Shown one piece after another: positions 17,701 to 22,435 of a DNA stretch of 43,837 nucleotides (positions are counted from its first letter, which is position 1; each line of letters opens with the position of its first letter). The translations under genes and the position numbers were made by a program. The notes below the pieces were generated by a model that saw only the letters and a program-made list of their open reading frames with translations, made no database searches and was not told the DNA's origin. Source of the stretch: Anaerolineales bacterium (GTDB taxonomy: Bacteria > Chloroflexota > Anaerolineae > Anaerolineales > JABWBV01); assembly GCA_013359445.1 (NCBI GenBank), contig JABWBV010000003.1, forward strand, positions 1-43,837, written 5' to 3'.

Positions 17701-18726
17701 GGCGGGGTCGTTGACCGGATCGCTAATCGGCGTCCCGGCGGGGAGCGTGCCCGCGACGCCGGTTTGCGCGACCGCTCCTTGAGCGGCGAACATGCTGGCG
17801 ATCAGCGTCTGGGCGTCGGCAGAATCCAGTGCCCCGTGCCGATACCGCGCAGGGATGCCCGCCGCGCGCAACATCGCGATCAGCAGGCTGGATTGGTCAA
17901 CCGAGTTTCCCGCTTCCCCCCACAGGGTGCCACGCGTGCCGCGCAACGAGCCTTTGTACGGGTCATAGCCCAAACCGCGTACAAATTCAAACATCGAGAG
18001 CGCATCTTGTCCGAGGGCGGCGGATTTCCAGAGCATATCGGCGTCGCGGGCGTTGGCGTCCACGGTGGGGAGGGTGAAGGCGGGGTCAATCCCGGTTGGG
18101 ATTAGCACAGCGGGCGGGGCAGTGGCGTTGACCGGTTCGCCCCATCGTGCGGCGGAGACCTGCGCGCCGGTGTCCAGATTGACAAAGCCGGTGCCCTGCG
18201 CGGGGGTTTGCAGGGACATCGTGAGGGTCGCGGAGGCTTGCGGGGGCAGATCGGGCAGGGTCCACGTCAGGGTGTTTCCAGCCTGTGCGGGGTTCCCGGA
18301 GGCGGCGAGGAGGGTGGTGCCGGGGGTGAGGGTGTCCGCGAGGGTGATCCCGCGCAAGGTGTTGACATCTTCGGAGAGGTCAAAGGCCGCGAGGATATTC
18401 ACCGTGTCGGTAATGGTGGCGGATACCGCCACGTCGGGCAGGCGGGTGGTGGGGAGGTTGTTGGTGAGGGTGAATTCGACAACCGTCTGCCCGGCGACGT
18501 AGGAGGTTTGGACGCGGGAAAGCGCAAGCGGCGATTGGGTTAATGGGGAATTTTGAATAGGGAATTGTGAATTAGGAATGGAGGAGGCGGGCGCGCTGGC
18601 GTAGGCGGGAGGGAGCGCGGCGGCGAGTTGGGAGAGGATGAAGAGGAGGACGATCAGGCGGTGGGCCAGTTGGCGATGAGAAGCGGGGGATGATTTCAAG
18701 TTGCACCTCAGGGATATGAATTTCAT
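8749..18726 (-). CDS. Giant secreted multidomain protein (3325 aa): transglutaminase-like, beta-propeller, NEW3-type repeats
   Basis: Starts with a signal peptide (RLIVLLFILSQLAAALPPAYA near residues 24-43). A transglutaminase-like domain lies around residues 215-360 (LLIAMLRAAGIPARYRHG, DHWWVEAYLPGSGWTNLDP); the usual catalytic Cys position holds Ser (GNSVDQSSLL). A proline-rich linker lies near 850-885. Many Ig-like stretches follow, then two tandem ~250-residue modules (about 1690-2215) sharing AEILVDGVSQG/AEVFIDGVSQG and YVDTWDGT/YVDVWDGT. An FG-GAP/VCBS beta-propeller lies at about 2220-2625 (GDVDGDGTVEIV, ADLDGQPGAEII). NEW3-like Ig modules fill about 2740-3300. The chain ends VEIYLPLVAKP. 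It is predicted to be at the cell surface. It lies downstream of a sigma/anti-sigma pair that may control it. Several in-frame repeats interrupt it. ATG at 18726 follows GAAGG. Confidence 0.93.
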   Translation of the reverse strand: MKFISLRCNLKSSPASHRQLAHRLIVLLFILSQLAAALPPAYASAPASSIPNSQFPIQNSPLTQSPLALSRVQTSYVAGQTVVEFTLTNNLPTTRLPDVAVSATITDTVNILAAFDLSEDVNTLRGITLADTLTPGTTLLAASGNPAQAGNTLTWTLPDLPPQASATLTMSLQTPAQGTGFVNLDTGAQVSAARWGEPVNATAPPAVLIPTGIDPAFTLPTVDANARDADMLWKSAALGQDALSMFEFVRGLGYDPYKGSLRGTRGTLWGEAGNSVDQSSLLIAMLRAAGIPARYRHGALDSADAQTLIASMFAAQGAVAQTGVAGTLPAGTPISDPVNDPALLALVSDHWWVEAYLPGSGWTNLDPSFANAQPGDVFATPGANDQIAELPDALRHKATVTLRVEQYNQFPIGGTFLNEFVPIEITYPMAQLAAKSLTVGHYLNTEVVGAVFTTVTHTYTPFFDLTGEDFQTLGDPFQDILSNFPFASHFTTAEWLTVTTTDPDGHSETFTRTLKDLVGLDVRLNGGGASITLPEDNSAFLKPTDVFVATFLPNVVRDQSLYARQRATTLVDGQILSQAGQVIDSQGNPPTPEEEAATQRALLQIQLGYARFLSKLAYDFAESADEDLAGIEESLFVKLYYALPRVIINASQHNEADATVIQTLDLRSTRAEAIVYPGQATSAALSAQWTKGVLESYREGQVLQDATGVLPLTTARVFDAMTEQGIKPMLVTPATMQLLDVYGLDSEATAHAVEALLEGKSIVIPSAPVEVDGEDVLGWWEVDPVTGETISVMENGLHLTAIEYGFLEMWDLFLTFYEPGKLAYEVGQLWDWIACNVVGAIQGGGSCGNPPTPPLPLPGPPSPLPSPWPPMPPLPGPSASPSQPDAIHGGLFDAAWRFLPAHLCPIENCGIEQFANYDLAPGTLPLPDMLFGHLNPFYASPLAIQAVSVTDNGGSGDPVLNLSTNTAEDRVLPYGAMSFDLALTANFDDEITVSVLAPADWHVIFDDENTVLVTPNPDTAPGLYTLDIVAQAQTQPDVFAVTQQEVEVVAVEALTLGVTSDERITVPVGISVAPTVSGQTNDAEAEIPDSAFNVGLYNATGSAKTLSLTVTGAPAGWLILNGARQASTTLTLPATERTAVGLYVSPPTLPAPGTSFSMEITVSDGGALSESETVNWTMPSQPFNYLNPLASTLYLGSDSSTDFTLEMTNVGNADGTFPIIASLPPITASVTGLPSPVSLAVGETQSFNATLNTSGIPLGSRFPIILGSPAPGSYTQYAVVEAQIVSSITEPIFIASDHAANACTLGEPGLSDALESLALAMVHLEASCLNGDCNLSLRDQTVSAAYSVALYAGVISPGLVQDDAVLTAADTLASHTDTADILADLQTLSDAVVGLDTEVCAWSESMPVLKWSPYYGAALVSEPTTYTLDLTNAGTLATTYALTVTLPSSVVSGQYSVNPGETSSFEFPVSSPSLGLFDLDAVAVVVGQDSILSNSNAVLNVVDKFVQLTAVTPDPPFVETGVSATDISISVANNANILQPATAHVEILHPTGGISYTAEVPVTILVGSPRNYALGTVDTSGWETGVYTITVELRNPSGALIPDGSGYGFLGVGQAVGISHAVEPGLVAPGAVTVTTVITTEILTPAIITDTMGAGNQEIGNGNQEVGNGNQNEPIPHSQFPIPNSISSTFPITRTEDTDPAITYAGTWTVVTVGGFHVRASHNDYTWADAAGETATMTFNGTWLHLGFVTGFTSGQAEILVDGVSQGVVDLYTQDPDVVSFVYDGFADTAHTLQIFVLGTHHPNSLGNRVQLDYVDTWDGTLYADGWVEQDSARVWHNNNWVTVTNANASGGTYMTDDGNNGGSAWFPFTGDSVTFVGLANWDGFRAGVYVDGVWKDNLWLYNTEAVTRTISFEGLGTGPHVMRITNYYGEPSVDAFVTPALEPGYVPPVETGIVRYEEDHPAFLYDGYPFETRKSSWDWETAIKPTSSEIGVARSSTLNDTITFTFEGRWVNLGFLSRSDGGTAEVFIDGVSQGTIGLYEASGDIPVEFQYGNLITGTHTLSITVLAQPDPPSVGSIVRFDYVDVWDGTPLPDDFVNVRKGTPVSRLHFNKSGEDIANNNAIDGDFFNAGLPNSWAGVWYHFTGTSFTLYGFTRNNTTNFDVFVDGEFLQNVSFHYPFSEQPFAVHFTGLEDGPHTVHVQNIWVMRLDGFASNQPDIPYQPVVEWWNNAPAGNGAPFFGTYGIAGGMAAGDVDGDGTVEIVVPADDNTYFGSLFLFRGDGGDTGDGDPIIWVKDLNEAVFRTWVSSPALADLDGQPGAEIIVAAGNQLFAFRGDGSTYWAVPTASIFETLSAPAVGNLDLDPEPEIVVNLGNTLEVRNHDGTLAWSTVYPAEVNPPVLADLTGDGLLDIVLTGWDDEVLVYDFNYGSPQLVWSVTLPTSMAGTFGAPAIADIDGLQPGGDPGPEVALASNGLLTVLNGEDGSLVWDTPLDPGNPGGVSIADLDGDGEVEIVTGMRYEFETGRFGMLYALNADGSLLWDAIAEDSSSANNASVLDLDGDGIYEVAWNGKEQGFTIFSGLNGSILFNEPLVNSFTGTDYPLIVDVDNDGQAEIVSAALGGVRVFGFGAAWGPARPLWNEHSYHITNINDDLTVPFSEPNSWESHNTYRTQTPFLNPMPSYAVALTHTVGLDDVTVLTNTFNIPPTTSNDPIYGWDYAVTWENTVVTQTFTSLLTNLQPGESRMVAQGTTADYVVSSGTNHLELPPLFVSVAHIVDVQPVTQTVGAGGSAVFDVVLTNPSGVSALYTLSVSGFPTGWATLSGAVPVPAGDSVTVPLTVDIPLDADTATLPFLVSVTTDQGAADQAGGALTVANLLELEIMPANQTVTTGEVATYTLSLTNADTVARTYTLSGSGLAPLTLPDEVTVSANSTAFVPFSAQAASEGANPFTLTATEENGTASGQATATVIGEGFQQVEVAILPATAPTGPGVLTPFDVRITNLGTVPDTYDLTASIPTGWEASLTLFGQPVETVTVAPGAGNALTLKLFLTPASDATPSDYPFTVTAQSQLLLLCSGDFNRSETQTTEVVTTCAALTSDTGAGVAQVGNLGVSVALSGPGQVSGSGVWDVTVTNNGAVADTYDLTAYGPFAQFAQLSPASVTLAPGASQTVQLTASGFDFLLATDYLLGVHAQSQTQSYVQDEDTLAVAISPAEGVVVAWQPASQTVSGSTVAVFTVVVSNTGNVQTIFTLTGSGSSGASVDLPLGSVIIPAHATATLLVVANAPGNGTYTLTVSADSGGAQGSDTATLVVEGVVPPVVEIYLPLVAKP
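9464..9515 (-). repeat. Double-palindrome dispersed element inside the giant gene
   Basis: GTAGTAACGACTTCAGTCGT ... GCGATTGAAATCGCCACTAC, the same element as in the gaps at 22340 and 27052. Here it is read as protein (GDFNRSETQTTEVVTT, near residues 3070-3090) without breaking the frame. Confidence 0.85.
13670..13770 (-). repeat. Short tandem repeat (GGGAAT/GGAATT type) inside the giant gene
   Basis: About 100 bases of degenerate units such as GGAATTGGGAATTGGGAATG and TTCCTGATTCCCATTTCC. It encodes the low-complexity stretch GNQEIGNGNQEVGNGNQ followed by HSQFPIPNS near residues 1652-1686. The same units occur at 18541-18582 and between genes at 20829-20872. Confidence 0.8.
14245..14271 (-). 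repeat. Perfect 27-bp palindrome inside the giant gene
   Basis: GTTGGACAGGATT, a one-base centre, then AATCCTGTCCAAC. It is read in frame as VVGQDSILSNS near residues 1485-1495. It looks like an inserted dispersed palindrome rather than part of the Ig-like domain. Confidence 0.65.
14356..14383 (-). repeat. Short tandem ACTGACC repeat inside the giant gene
   Basis: GACTGAATACTGACCACTGA followed by CCACTGAC. It is read as SVVSGQYSV. Such CAGTGGTCAGT strings are usually intergenic in genomes of this style. Confidence 0.55.
15012..15032 (-). repeat. Short GGAGACG tandem repeat inside the giant gene
   Basis: Three imperfect units of GGGAGAC/GGAAGAC. It is read as GLPSPVSL between two Ig-like modules. 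Confidence 0.4.
18541..18582 (-). repeat. Short tandem repeat just after the signal peptide of the giant gene
   Basis: Units of GGGAATT/GGAATTAGG type encode SIPNSQFPIQNSPL just downstream of the signal peptide. It belongs to the same repeat class as 13670-13770, whose product includes HSQFPIPNS. Confidence 0.65.
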
Positions 18727-18740
18727 AACAAACCTTCGCG

Positions 18741-18775
18741 CCAATCGAGGTTTTCGATAAGAAAACCTCGATTGG
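18741..18775. promoter_or_regulatory. 15-bp perfect hairpin in the leader of the giant gene
   Basis: CCAATCGAGGTTTTC and its exact complement enclose a 5-base loop. It ends 14 bases before the ATG at 18726, next to the ribosome site. No T-run follows on the minus strand, so it may slow translation or protect the processed mRNA rather than end transcription from the anti-sigma gene. The rest of 18727-18939 holds no supported gene. Confidence 0.6.
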
Positions 18776-18939
18776 GGTTAAAGGATTTTGTTCACTGTGG
18801 GTGAGTATATTGACGAAGCGATCAGAAAGCGATCAGACTATGCCCAATCTGCGAGCAGACAGTTGAAATTATCCCCATTTTTGGGCGATCTCGCTCTGCT
18901 GAACTGTTTTCCCCAAGCATATTTCAATTTGATGGAACA

Positions 18940-19242
18940 TTATCGCTCAAAGGCCTGGAGCACTCGCACCAACGCCTCATACTCCTCTCGGCATTCCGGG
19001 CACATCATCAAATGATGTTCGACCAGGGGCATGAGTTGGGCGACGTTTTCCCCCCGTTGGGCACGGTCGGCGTATTCATCCAGCAGGGCAAACACCTCAT
19101 CGCAGGTCAGTTCCACCTCGCGCGTGTGGGGCAGGCTTTGGAGGAGCATCCCCTCGGCAGGGGTGAACTTTTCCGGCGGAGCGGATTTTTGGAGGGGGTT
19201 GAGGCGTTTGACCCAACGGCGAAGGGCGTTCAAAACGTTCAT
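18940..19242 (-). CDS. Zinc-finger (zf-HC2-type) anti-sigma factor
   Basis: A 100-residue protein with the anti-sigma zinc-binding signature in its C-terminal half: CDEVFALLDEYADRAQRG, then LVEHHLMMCPECREEYEAL (Cys, His, Cys, Cys). The N-terminus is basic and helical (LNALRRWVKRLNPLQK). No membrane segment is present, so it would be a soluble anti-sigma factor. ATG at 19242 is preferred over the TTG at 19272, which would add MCRFWYLKNH. It lies 33 bases after the sigma factor stop and upstream of the giant gene. The order sigma, anti-sigma, effector suggests one operon. Confidence 0.8.
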   Translation of the reverse strand: MNVLNALRRWVKRLNPLQKSAPPEKFTPAEGMLLQSLPHTREVELTCDEVFALLDEYADRAQRGENVAQLMPLVEHHLMMCPECREEYEALVRVLQAFER

Positions 19243-19275
19243 GTGATTTTTTAGATACCAGAACCTGCACAAACC

Positions 19276-19914
19276 TTACGGATTTCCAAAGGTCGCCAAT
19301 AAATCTTCGGGGGAGATTCCCTCTTGGGCCAGCCGCCGCTTGAGTTTGAGGCGGGCGTCGTGAATGAGTTTGTACAACGCGTTCCGGTTGGTGTTCATGC
19401 GCCGCGCGAGTTCTTCCATCGGCATGCCGGTGAGCGCCATCGCCGTCATCGCCTGGCGTTGTTTGTCGGTCAACTCCTCGGCCATCATCCGCCGCACGCG
19501 GGCCATCAGATCCTGCCCTTCGATGATCTGTGCGGGGCTTGCGCTCGGATCGGCCAACCATTTTTCCGTGGGAACCCCGTCGTCCGTCTCCGATATCGCT
19601 TCCAACGAGTAATTTTGCCAGCGTTTGCGCCGCAAATCGGAATAGGCCACCCGCACGGCAATTTTATGCACCCAGGTGGTGAACTTGCTTCGTCCTTCAA
19701 AGGTATGGAGATGCGCCAAGACCCGAAGCAGGGTTTCCTGCGCGACCTCCTCCGCCAGCGCCTCAAAGCGGGGATCGGAAGGGGTCAGCCACCCACTCAG
19801 CGCATAGGGGAGGCCGTGCAAAATTTCCTGGCGCAGATCGGCGAGGGCTTGCGCTTGATGGGGATGGGCGGGGGTGAGGTCTTCAAGCCATTGTTCGTTG
19901 GTACGTTCCTGCAT
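19276..19914 (-). CDS. ECF-type RNA polymerase sigma factor
   Basis: Sigma-70 group 4 factor of 212 residues. The region 2 segment is RFEALAEEVAQETLLRVLAH, followed by GRSKFTTWVHKIAVRVAYSD and LRRKRW, the -10 recognition part. The region 4 helix-turn-helix is LTDKQRQAMTAMALTGMPME, then ELARRMNTNRNALYKLIHDA, for -35 recognition. ATG at 19914 is preferred because the longer upstream frame runs into the promoter. A TATAAT sits at 19927-19922 on this strand, only 7 bases before the ATG, which predicts a leaderless mRNA. The partner anti-sigma factor follows at 19242. The likely regulon includes the giant secreted protein downstream (inference). Confidence 0.9.
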   Translation of the reverse strand: MQERTNEQWLEDLTPAHPHQAQALADLRQEILHGLPYALSGWLTPSDPRFEALAEEVAQETLLRVLAHLHTFEGRSKFTTWVHKIAVRVAYSDLRRKRWQNYSLEAISETDDGVPTEKWLADPSASPAQIIEGQDLMARVRRMMAEELTDKQRQAMTAMALTGMPMEELARRMNTNRNALYKLIHDARLKLKRRLAQEGISPEDLLATFGNP

Positions 19915-19921
19915 GGGGGAA

Positions 19922-20030
19922 ATTATACTGACAAGTTCTAACAAAAAAGTAAGAAACCCCCGGTGCGAGGCACTTGAATCCGCAAAATCAAAAAAAGTGC
20001 GCCGCACCGGGTGGAAAAAAGTAAGAAACC
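19922..20030. promoter_or_regulatory. Divergent promoter region with two direct AAAAAAGTAAGAAACC repeats
   Basis: The identical 16-mer AAAAAAGTAAGAAACC occurs at 19943-19958 and 20015-20030, 72 bases apart. TATAAT (minus) lies at 19927-19922. The first repeat covers the -35 position for the sigma gene, and the second lies 38 bases before the ATG of the VTT gene. This could be a shared operator or a promoter element for the ECF factor. Confidence 0.5.
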
Positions 20031-20067
20031 ACAACGATGCGCGTTCTCTACCCGTGAGACACATCCT

Positions 20068-20781
20068 ATGGAAAGTTCCCCCCCCTCCACCCCCTCCAAA
20101 AACTGGCTTCAAGCGCACGCCCAAAAGCTCATCGCTCTGGCGTTTTGGCTCGCCCTGATCGTGGCCTATCAACTCTATGCCCGCGCCAACCAACTCACCG
20201 CGTTGGAAGTGGTGCAAAACCTGCTCGACTTTTTGAAAAACGGTCTGTGGGGGCCGGTGCTGTACATCCTCCTGTACGCCATCCGCCCGCTGATCCTGTT
20301 CCCCTCCACCTTGCTAACCCTCGCGGGTGGCTTTGTCTTCGGCCCGGTGCTGGGCGTGCTGTACACCATCCTCGCCAGCAACACCTCTTCGACTATCGCC
20401 TATTTTGTCGGGCGGTACTTCGGGCAGGGGTTGGTCAACGATGACGGTTCCGACGGCCTGATCCAACGCTACGCCCGCCGAATGCGTGCCAACAGCTTCG
20501 AGACCGTGCTCGTGATGCGCTTCATCTTCCTCCCCTACGACGCCGTCAGCTACCTCGCCGGATTTCTGCGGATTCGCTATGTCCCCTTCATCCTCGCCAC
20601 CGCCCTCGGCTCCATCCCCGGCACTATCGCCTTCATCGGCTTTGGTGCATCCATCGAACGCTTCGACGGTACCATCCCCCAACTCAACCCCGTCACCCTC
20701 GGCTTTTCCATCGCCATTTTTATTCTCAGCCTCCTTCTTTCCCGCCTCTTCAAAAAGCGCGAAGGGAGGATTGATGCGTGA
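20068..20781 (+). CDS. VTT-domain (TVP38/TMEM64, DedA-like) membrane protein
   Basis: Polytopic inner-membrane protein of 237 residues. After a hydrophobic segment near residues 16-36 come the re-entrant-loop parts of the VTT (SNARE-associated) domain: LFPSTLLTLAGGFVFGPVLG near 80-100, IAYFVGRYFG near 110-120, RFIFLPYDAVSYLAGFLRIR near 150, and ALGSIPGTIAFIGFGAS near 175-195. A final segment (LGFSIAIFILSLLLSRLFKK) closes the protein. The family has been linked to lipid scrambling and undecaprenyl-phosphate handling. TVP38-like genes often sit beside, or are fused to, MerA-like flavoproteins, and such a gene follows here. The stop codon lies within a hairpin stem. ATG at 20068 is chosen over an upstream frame that begins in the promoter. 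Confidence 0.88.
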   Translation: MESSPPSTPSKNWLQAHAQKLIALAFWLALIVAYQLYARANQLTALEVVQNLLDFLKNGLWGPVLYILLYAIRPLILFPSTLLTLAGGFVFGPVLGVLYTILASNTSSTIAYFVGRYFGQGLVNDDGSDGLIQRYARRMRANSFETVLVMRFIFLPYDAVSYLAGFLRIRYVPFILATALGSIPGTIAFIGFGASIERFDGTIPQLNPVTLGFSIAIFILSLLLSRLFKKREGRIDA

Positions 20782-20813
20782 AACGTGATTCGTGATTTCA
20801 CGTTTCACGCATC
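20773..20813 (+). terminator. 16-bp hairpin containing the stop codon of the VTT gene
   Basis: GATGCGTGAAACGTGA pairs perfectly with TCACGTTTCACGCATC across a 9-base loop. The TGA stop (20779-20781) is in the left arm. There is no T-run, so it may act as a 3-prime mRNA end or be a dispersed GTGAAACGTGA repeat. The motif TTTCACGTTTCACGC also occurs at 24601-24615, at the start of a permease gene. Confidence 0.6.
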
Positions 20814-20828
20814 ACGGCTTACCCCTCA

Positions 20829-20872
20829 TCATTCACCATTAAATATTCCCAATTCCTAATTCTCCCTCCCCC
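20829..20872 (+). repeat. AATTCCCAATTCCTAATTC tandem string before the flavoprotein gene
   Basis: A short tandem string of the class found within the giant gene, here directly next to an ATG. No clear ribosome site remains between it and the start at 20873. Confidence 0.5.
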
Positions 20873-22288
20873 ATGCCCTCTTCCCACTTCCCCACCATCG
20901 TGATTGGCTCCGGCTCCGGCGGCATGACCGTCGGCATTGGCCTTGCCGGGTTAGGGCGTTCGGTCGCCATGATCGAATCCCTCCATGTCGGCGGCGACTG
21001 CACCAACGTCGGCTGTGTCCCGTCCAAAACCCTCATCCACCTCGCCCGCAATTTCCGCCCCGGCATGAACCCCGATGAAGTTCTGCGCGAAGTCATCCGC
21101 AAGCGCGATGCCCTGCGCGAAAAAGAAACCGAAGAAGTCCAACACACGCCCAACCTGACCTTCATTCGGGGCACGGCACGTTTTTTGGGGCCGAAAACCC
21201 TCGCGGTCACGCACGGGGATGAAACCCGCACGCTGACTGCCGACAACATCGTGATCGCCACCGGCGCCCGCCCGCGCGGGCTAGACATCCCAGGCCTGCC
21301 CCCGGCCCGCGCGCTCACCAACGAATCCCTCTTCGACCTCACCGACGCCCCCAAGCATCTCGCCATCGCGGGCGCGGGCGTCATCGCGCTCGAAATGGCC
21401 TTCGCCTTCCACAAACTGGGGACAAAAGTGACCCTGTTCGCCCTCGATGATCGCCCACTCGCCACCGCCCTCCCCGAAGCCTCCGAAGCCATCCGCGCCG
21501 AACTGACCCGCGCGGGCATCGCCACCCATTACGGCACCACCGCCAAACGGTACGACGAAACCACCCGCACCCTCCTCCTCCAACAAGGCGACCGCGAAAT
21601 CCCCCTCCCTGACGTGGACAAAGTGCTGATCGCCATCGGGCGCGTCCGCAACCTGGAAAAGTTGGAGCTGGACAAAGCCGGGATTCGCACCGACCCCCGG
21701 CGGGGGGTGCTGGTCAACGCGTTTGGGGAAACGAACGTGAAAGGGGTGTACGCGATTGGGGACGTGACCCCCACGTCGGCGTTCACCCACTCCGCCAACG
21801 CGCAGGGTCGCCGCGTTACCCAGCGGATCGCGTTCCCCTTCCTCCCCGTCGCCAAACAAGAACCGCTTTTCCCCAACGCCACCTTCAGCGACCCCGAAGT
21901 TGCCGCCGTGGGCCTCACCCCCAAAGAGATCGCCGCTCGCTATCACCCGAACCTGATCAAACGTGTCCGCGTGGATTTCAAAACCCACACCGACCGTGGC
22001 TACACCGACGGCGTGGAAAACGGCTTCATTCTCGTGGACGCCGTGCGCCTGACCGGGCAGATTCTCCACGCCACCATCGTTGGCCCCCGCGCCTCGGAGA
22101 TGATCTCCTTCTTCACTCTGGCGATGAGCCAAAAAATCTCGCTTTACAAAATCTACCGTCTCGTGTATCCCTACCCCACCTATTCGAGCGGCATCCTCAA
22201 ACTGGCGGACTTTTTCATGCGCGAGACCCTCACCAACCTGAAAGGCGAACTCTTTGCCTTTTTGCGCTTTCGTTTTGCCCGCCCGTAA
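20873..22288 (+). CDS. MerA/dihydrolipoamide-dehydrogenase-like flavoprotein disulfide reductase
   Basis: Class I pyridine-nucleotide disulfide oxidoreductase of 471 residues. FAD-binding GSGSGGMTVGIGLAG is near residues 12-26. The redox-active pair is in GGDCTNVGCVPSKTL near 40-54. NAD(P)-binding IAGAGVIALEMA is near 165, the second FAD site GVYAIGDVTPTSAF near 290, and the dimerisation domain FSDPEVAAVGLTPKE near 338. It has neither the N-terminal metal-binding domain nor the C-terminal Cys pair of true mercuric reductase, and ends AFLRFRFARP. It is better called a MerA-like oxidoreductase of unknown substrate. It follows a VTT membrane protein, a pairing common in other bacteria. Confidence 0.9.
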   Translation: MPSSHFPTIVIGSGSGGMTVGIGLAGLGRSVAMIESLHVGGDCTNVGCVPSKTLIHLARNFRPGMNPDEVLREVIRKRDALREKETEEVQHTPNLTFIRGTARFLGPKTLAVTHGDETRTLTADNIVIATGARPRGLDIPGLPPARALTNESLFDLTDAPKHLAIAGAGVIALEMAFAFHKLGTKVTLFALDDRPLATALPEASEAIRAELTRAGIATHYGTTAKRYDETTRTLLLQQGDREIPLPDVDKVLIAIGRVRNLEKLELDKAGIRTDPRRGVLVNAFGETNVKGVYAIGDVTPTSAFTHSANAQGRRVTQRIAFPFLPVAKQEPLFPNATFSDPEVAAVGLTPKEIAARYHPNLIKRVRVDFKTHTDRGYTDGVENGFILVDAVRLTGQILHATIVGPRASEMISFFTLAMSQKISLYKIYRLVYPYPTYSSGILKLADFFMRETLTNLKGELFAFLRFRFARP

Positions 22289-22339
22289 GCCTGTTGTAAG
22301 AATTATCTATTACAGTCACGTTTGAAAAATCACCCTTTT

Positions 22340-22385
22340 GTAGTGACGACTTCAGTCGTTAAAGTCAACGATTGAAATCGTCACT
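22340..22385 (+). repeat. Double-palindrome dispersed element, intergenic copy
   Basis: GTAGTGACGACTTCAGTCGT ... AACGATTGAAATCGTCACT. It forms two small hairpins plus an overall palindrome. It is the same family as 9464-9515 (coding) and 27052-27096 (inverted). Confidence 0.85.
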
Positions 22386-22435
22386 CCGTGAAATAACGTG
22401 CTTGATTCCCCCAATTTTTTAGGAGAACCCCATCT

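Noticed and set aside
18788-19015. Plus-strand frame of 75 codons with a plausible start
   Set aside because: It overlaps the zinc-finger end of the anti-sigma gene and has no family features.
20873-22288. True mercuric reductase
   Set aside because: The N-terminal metal-binding domain and C-terminal Cys pair are missing, and no mer regulator or transporter is near.
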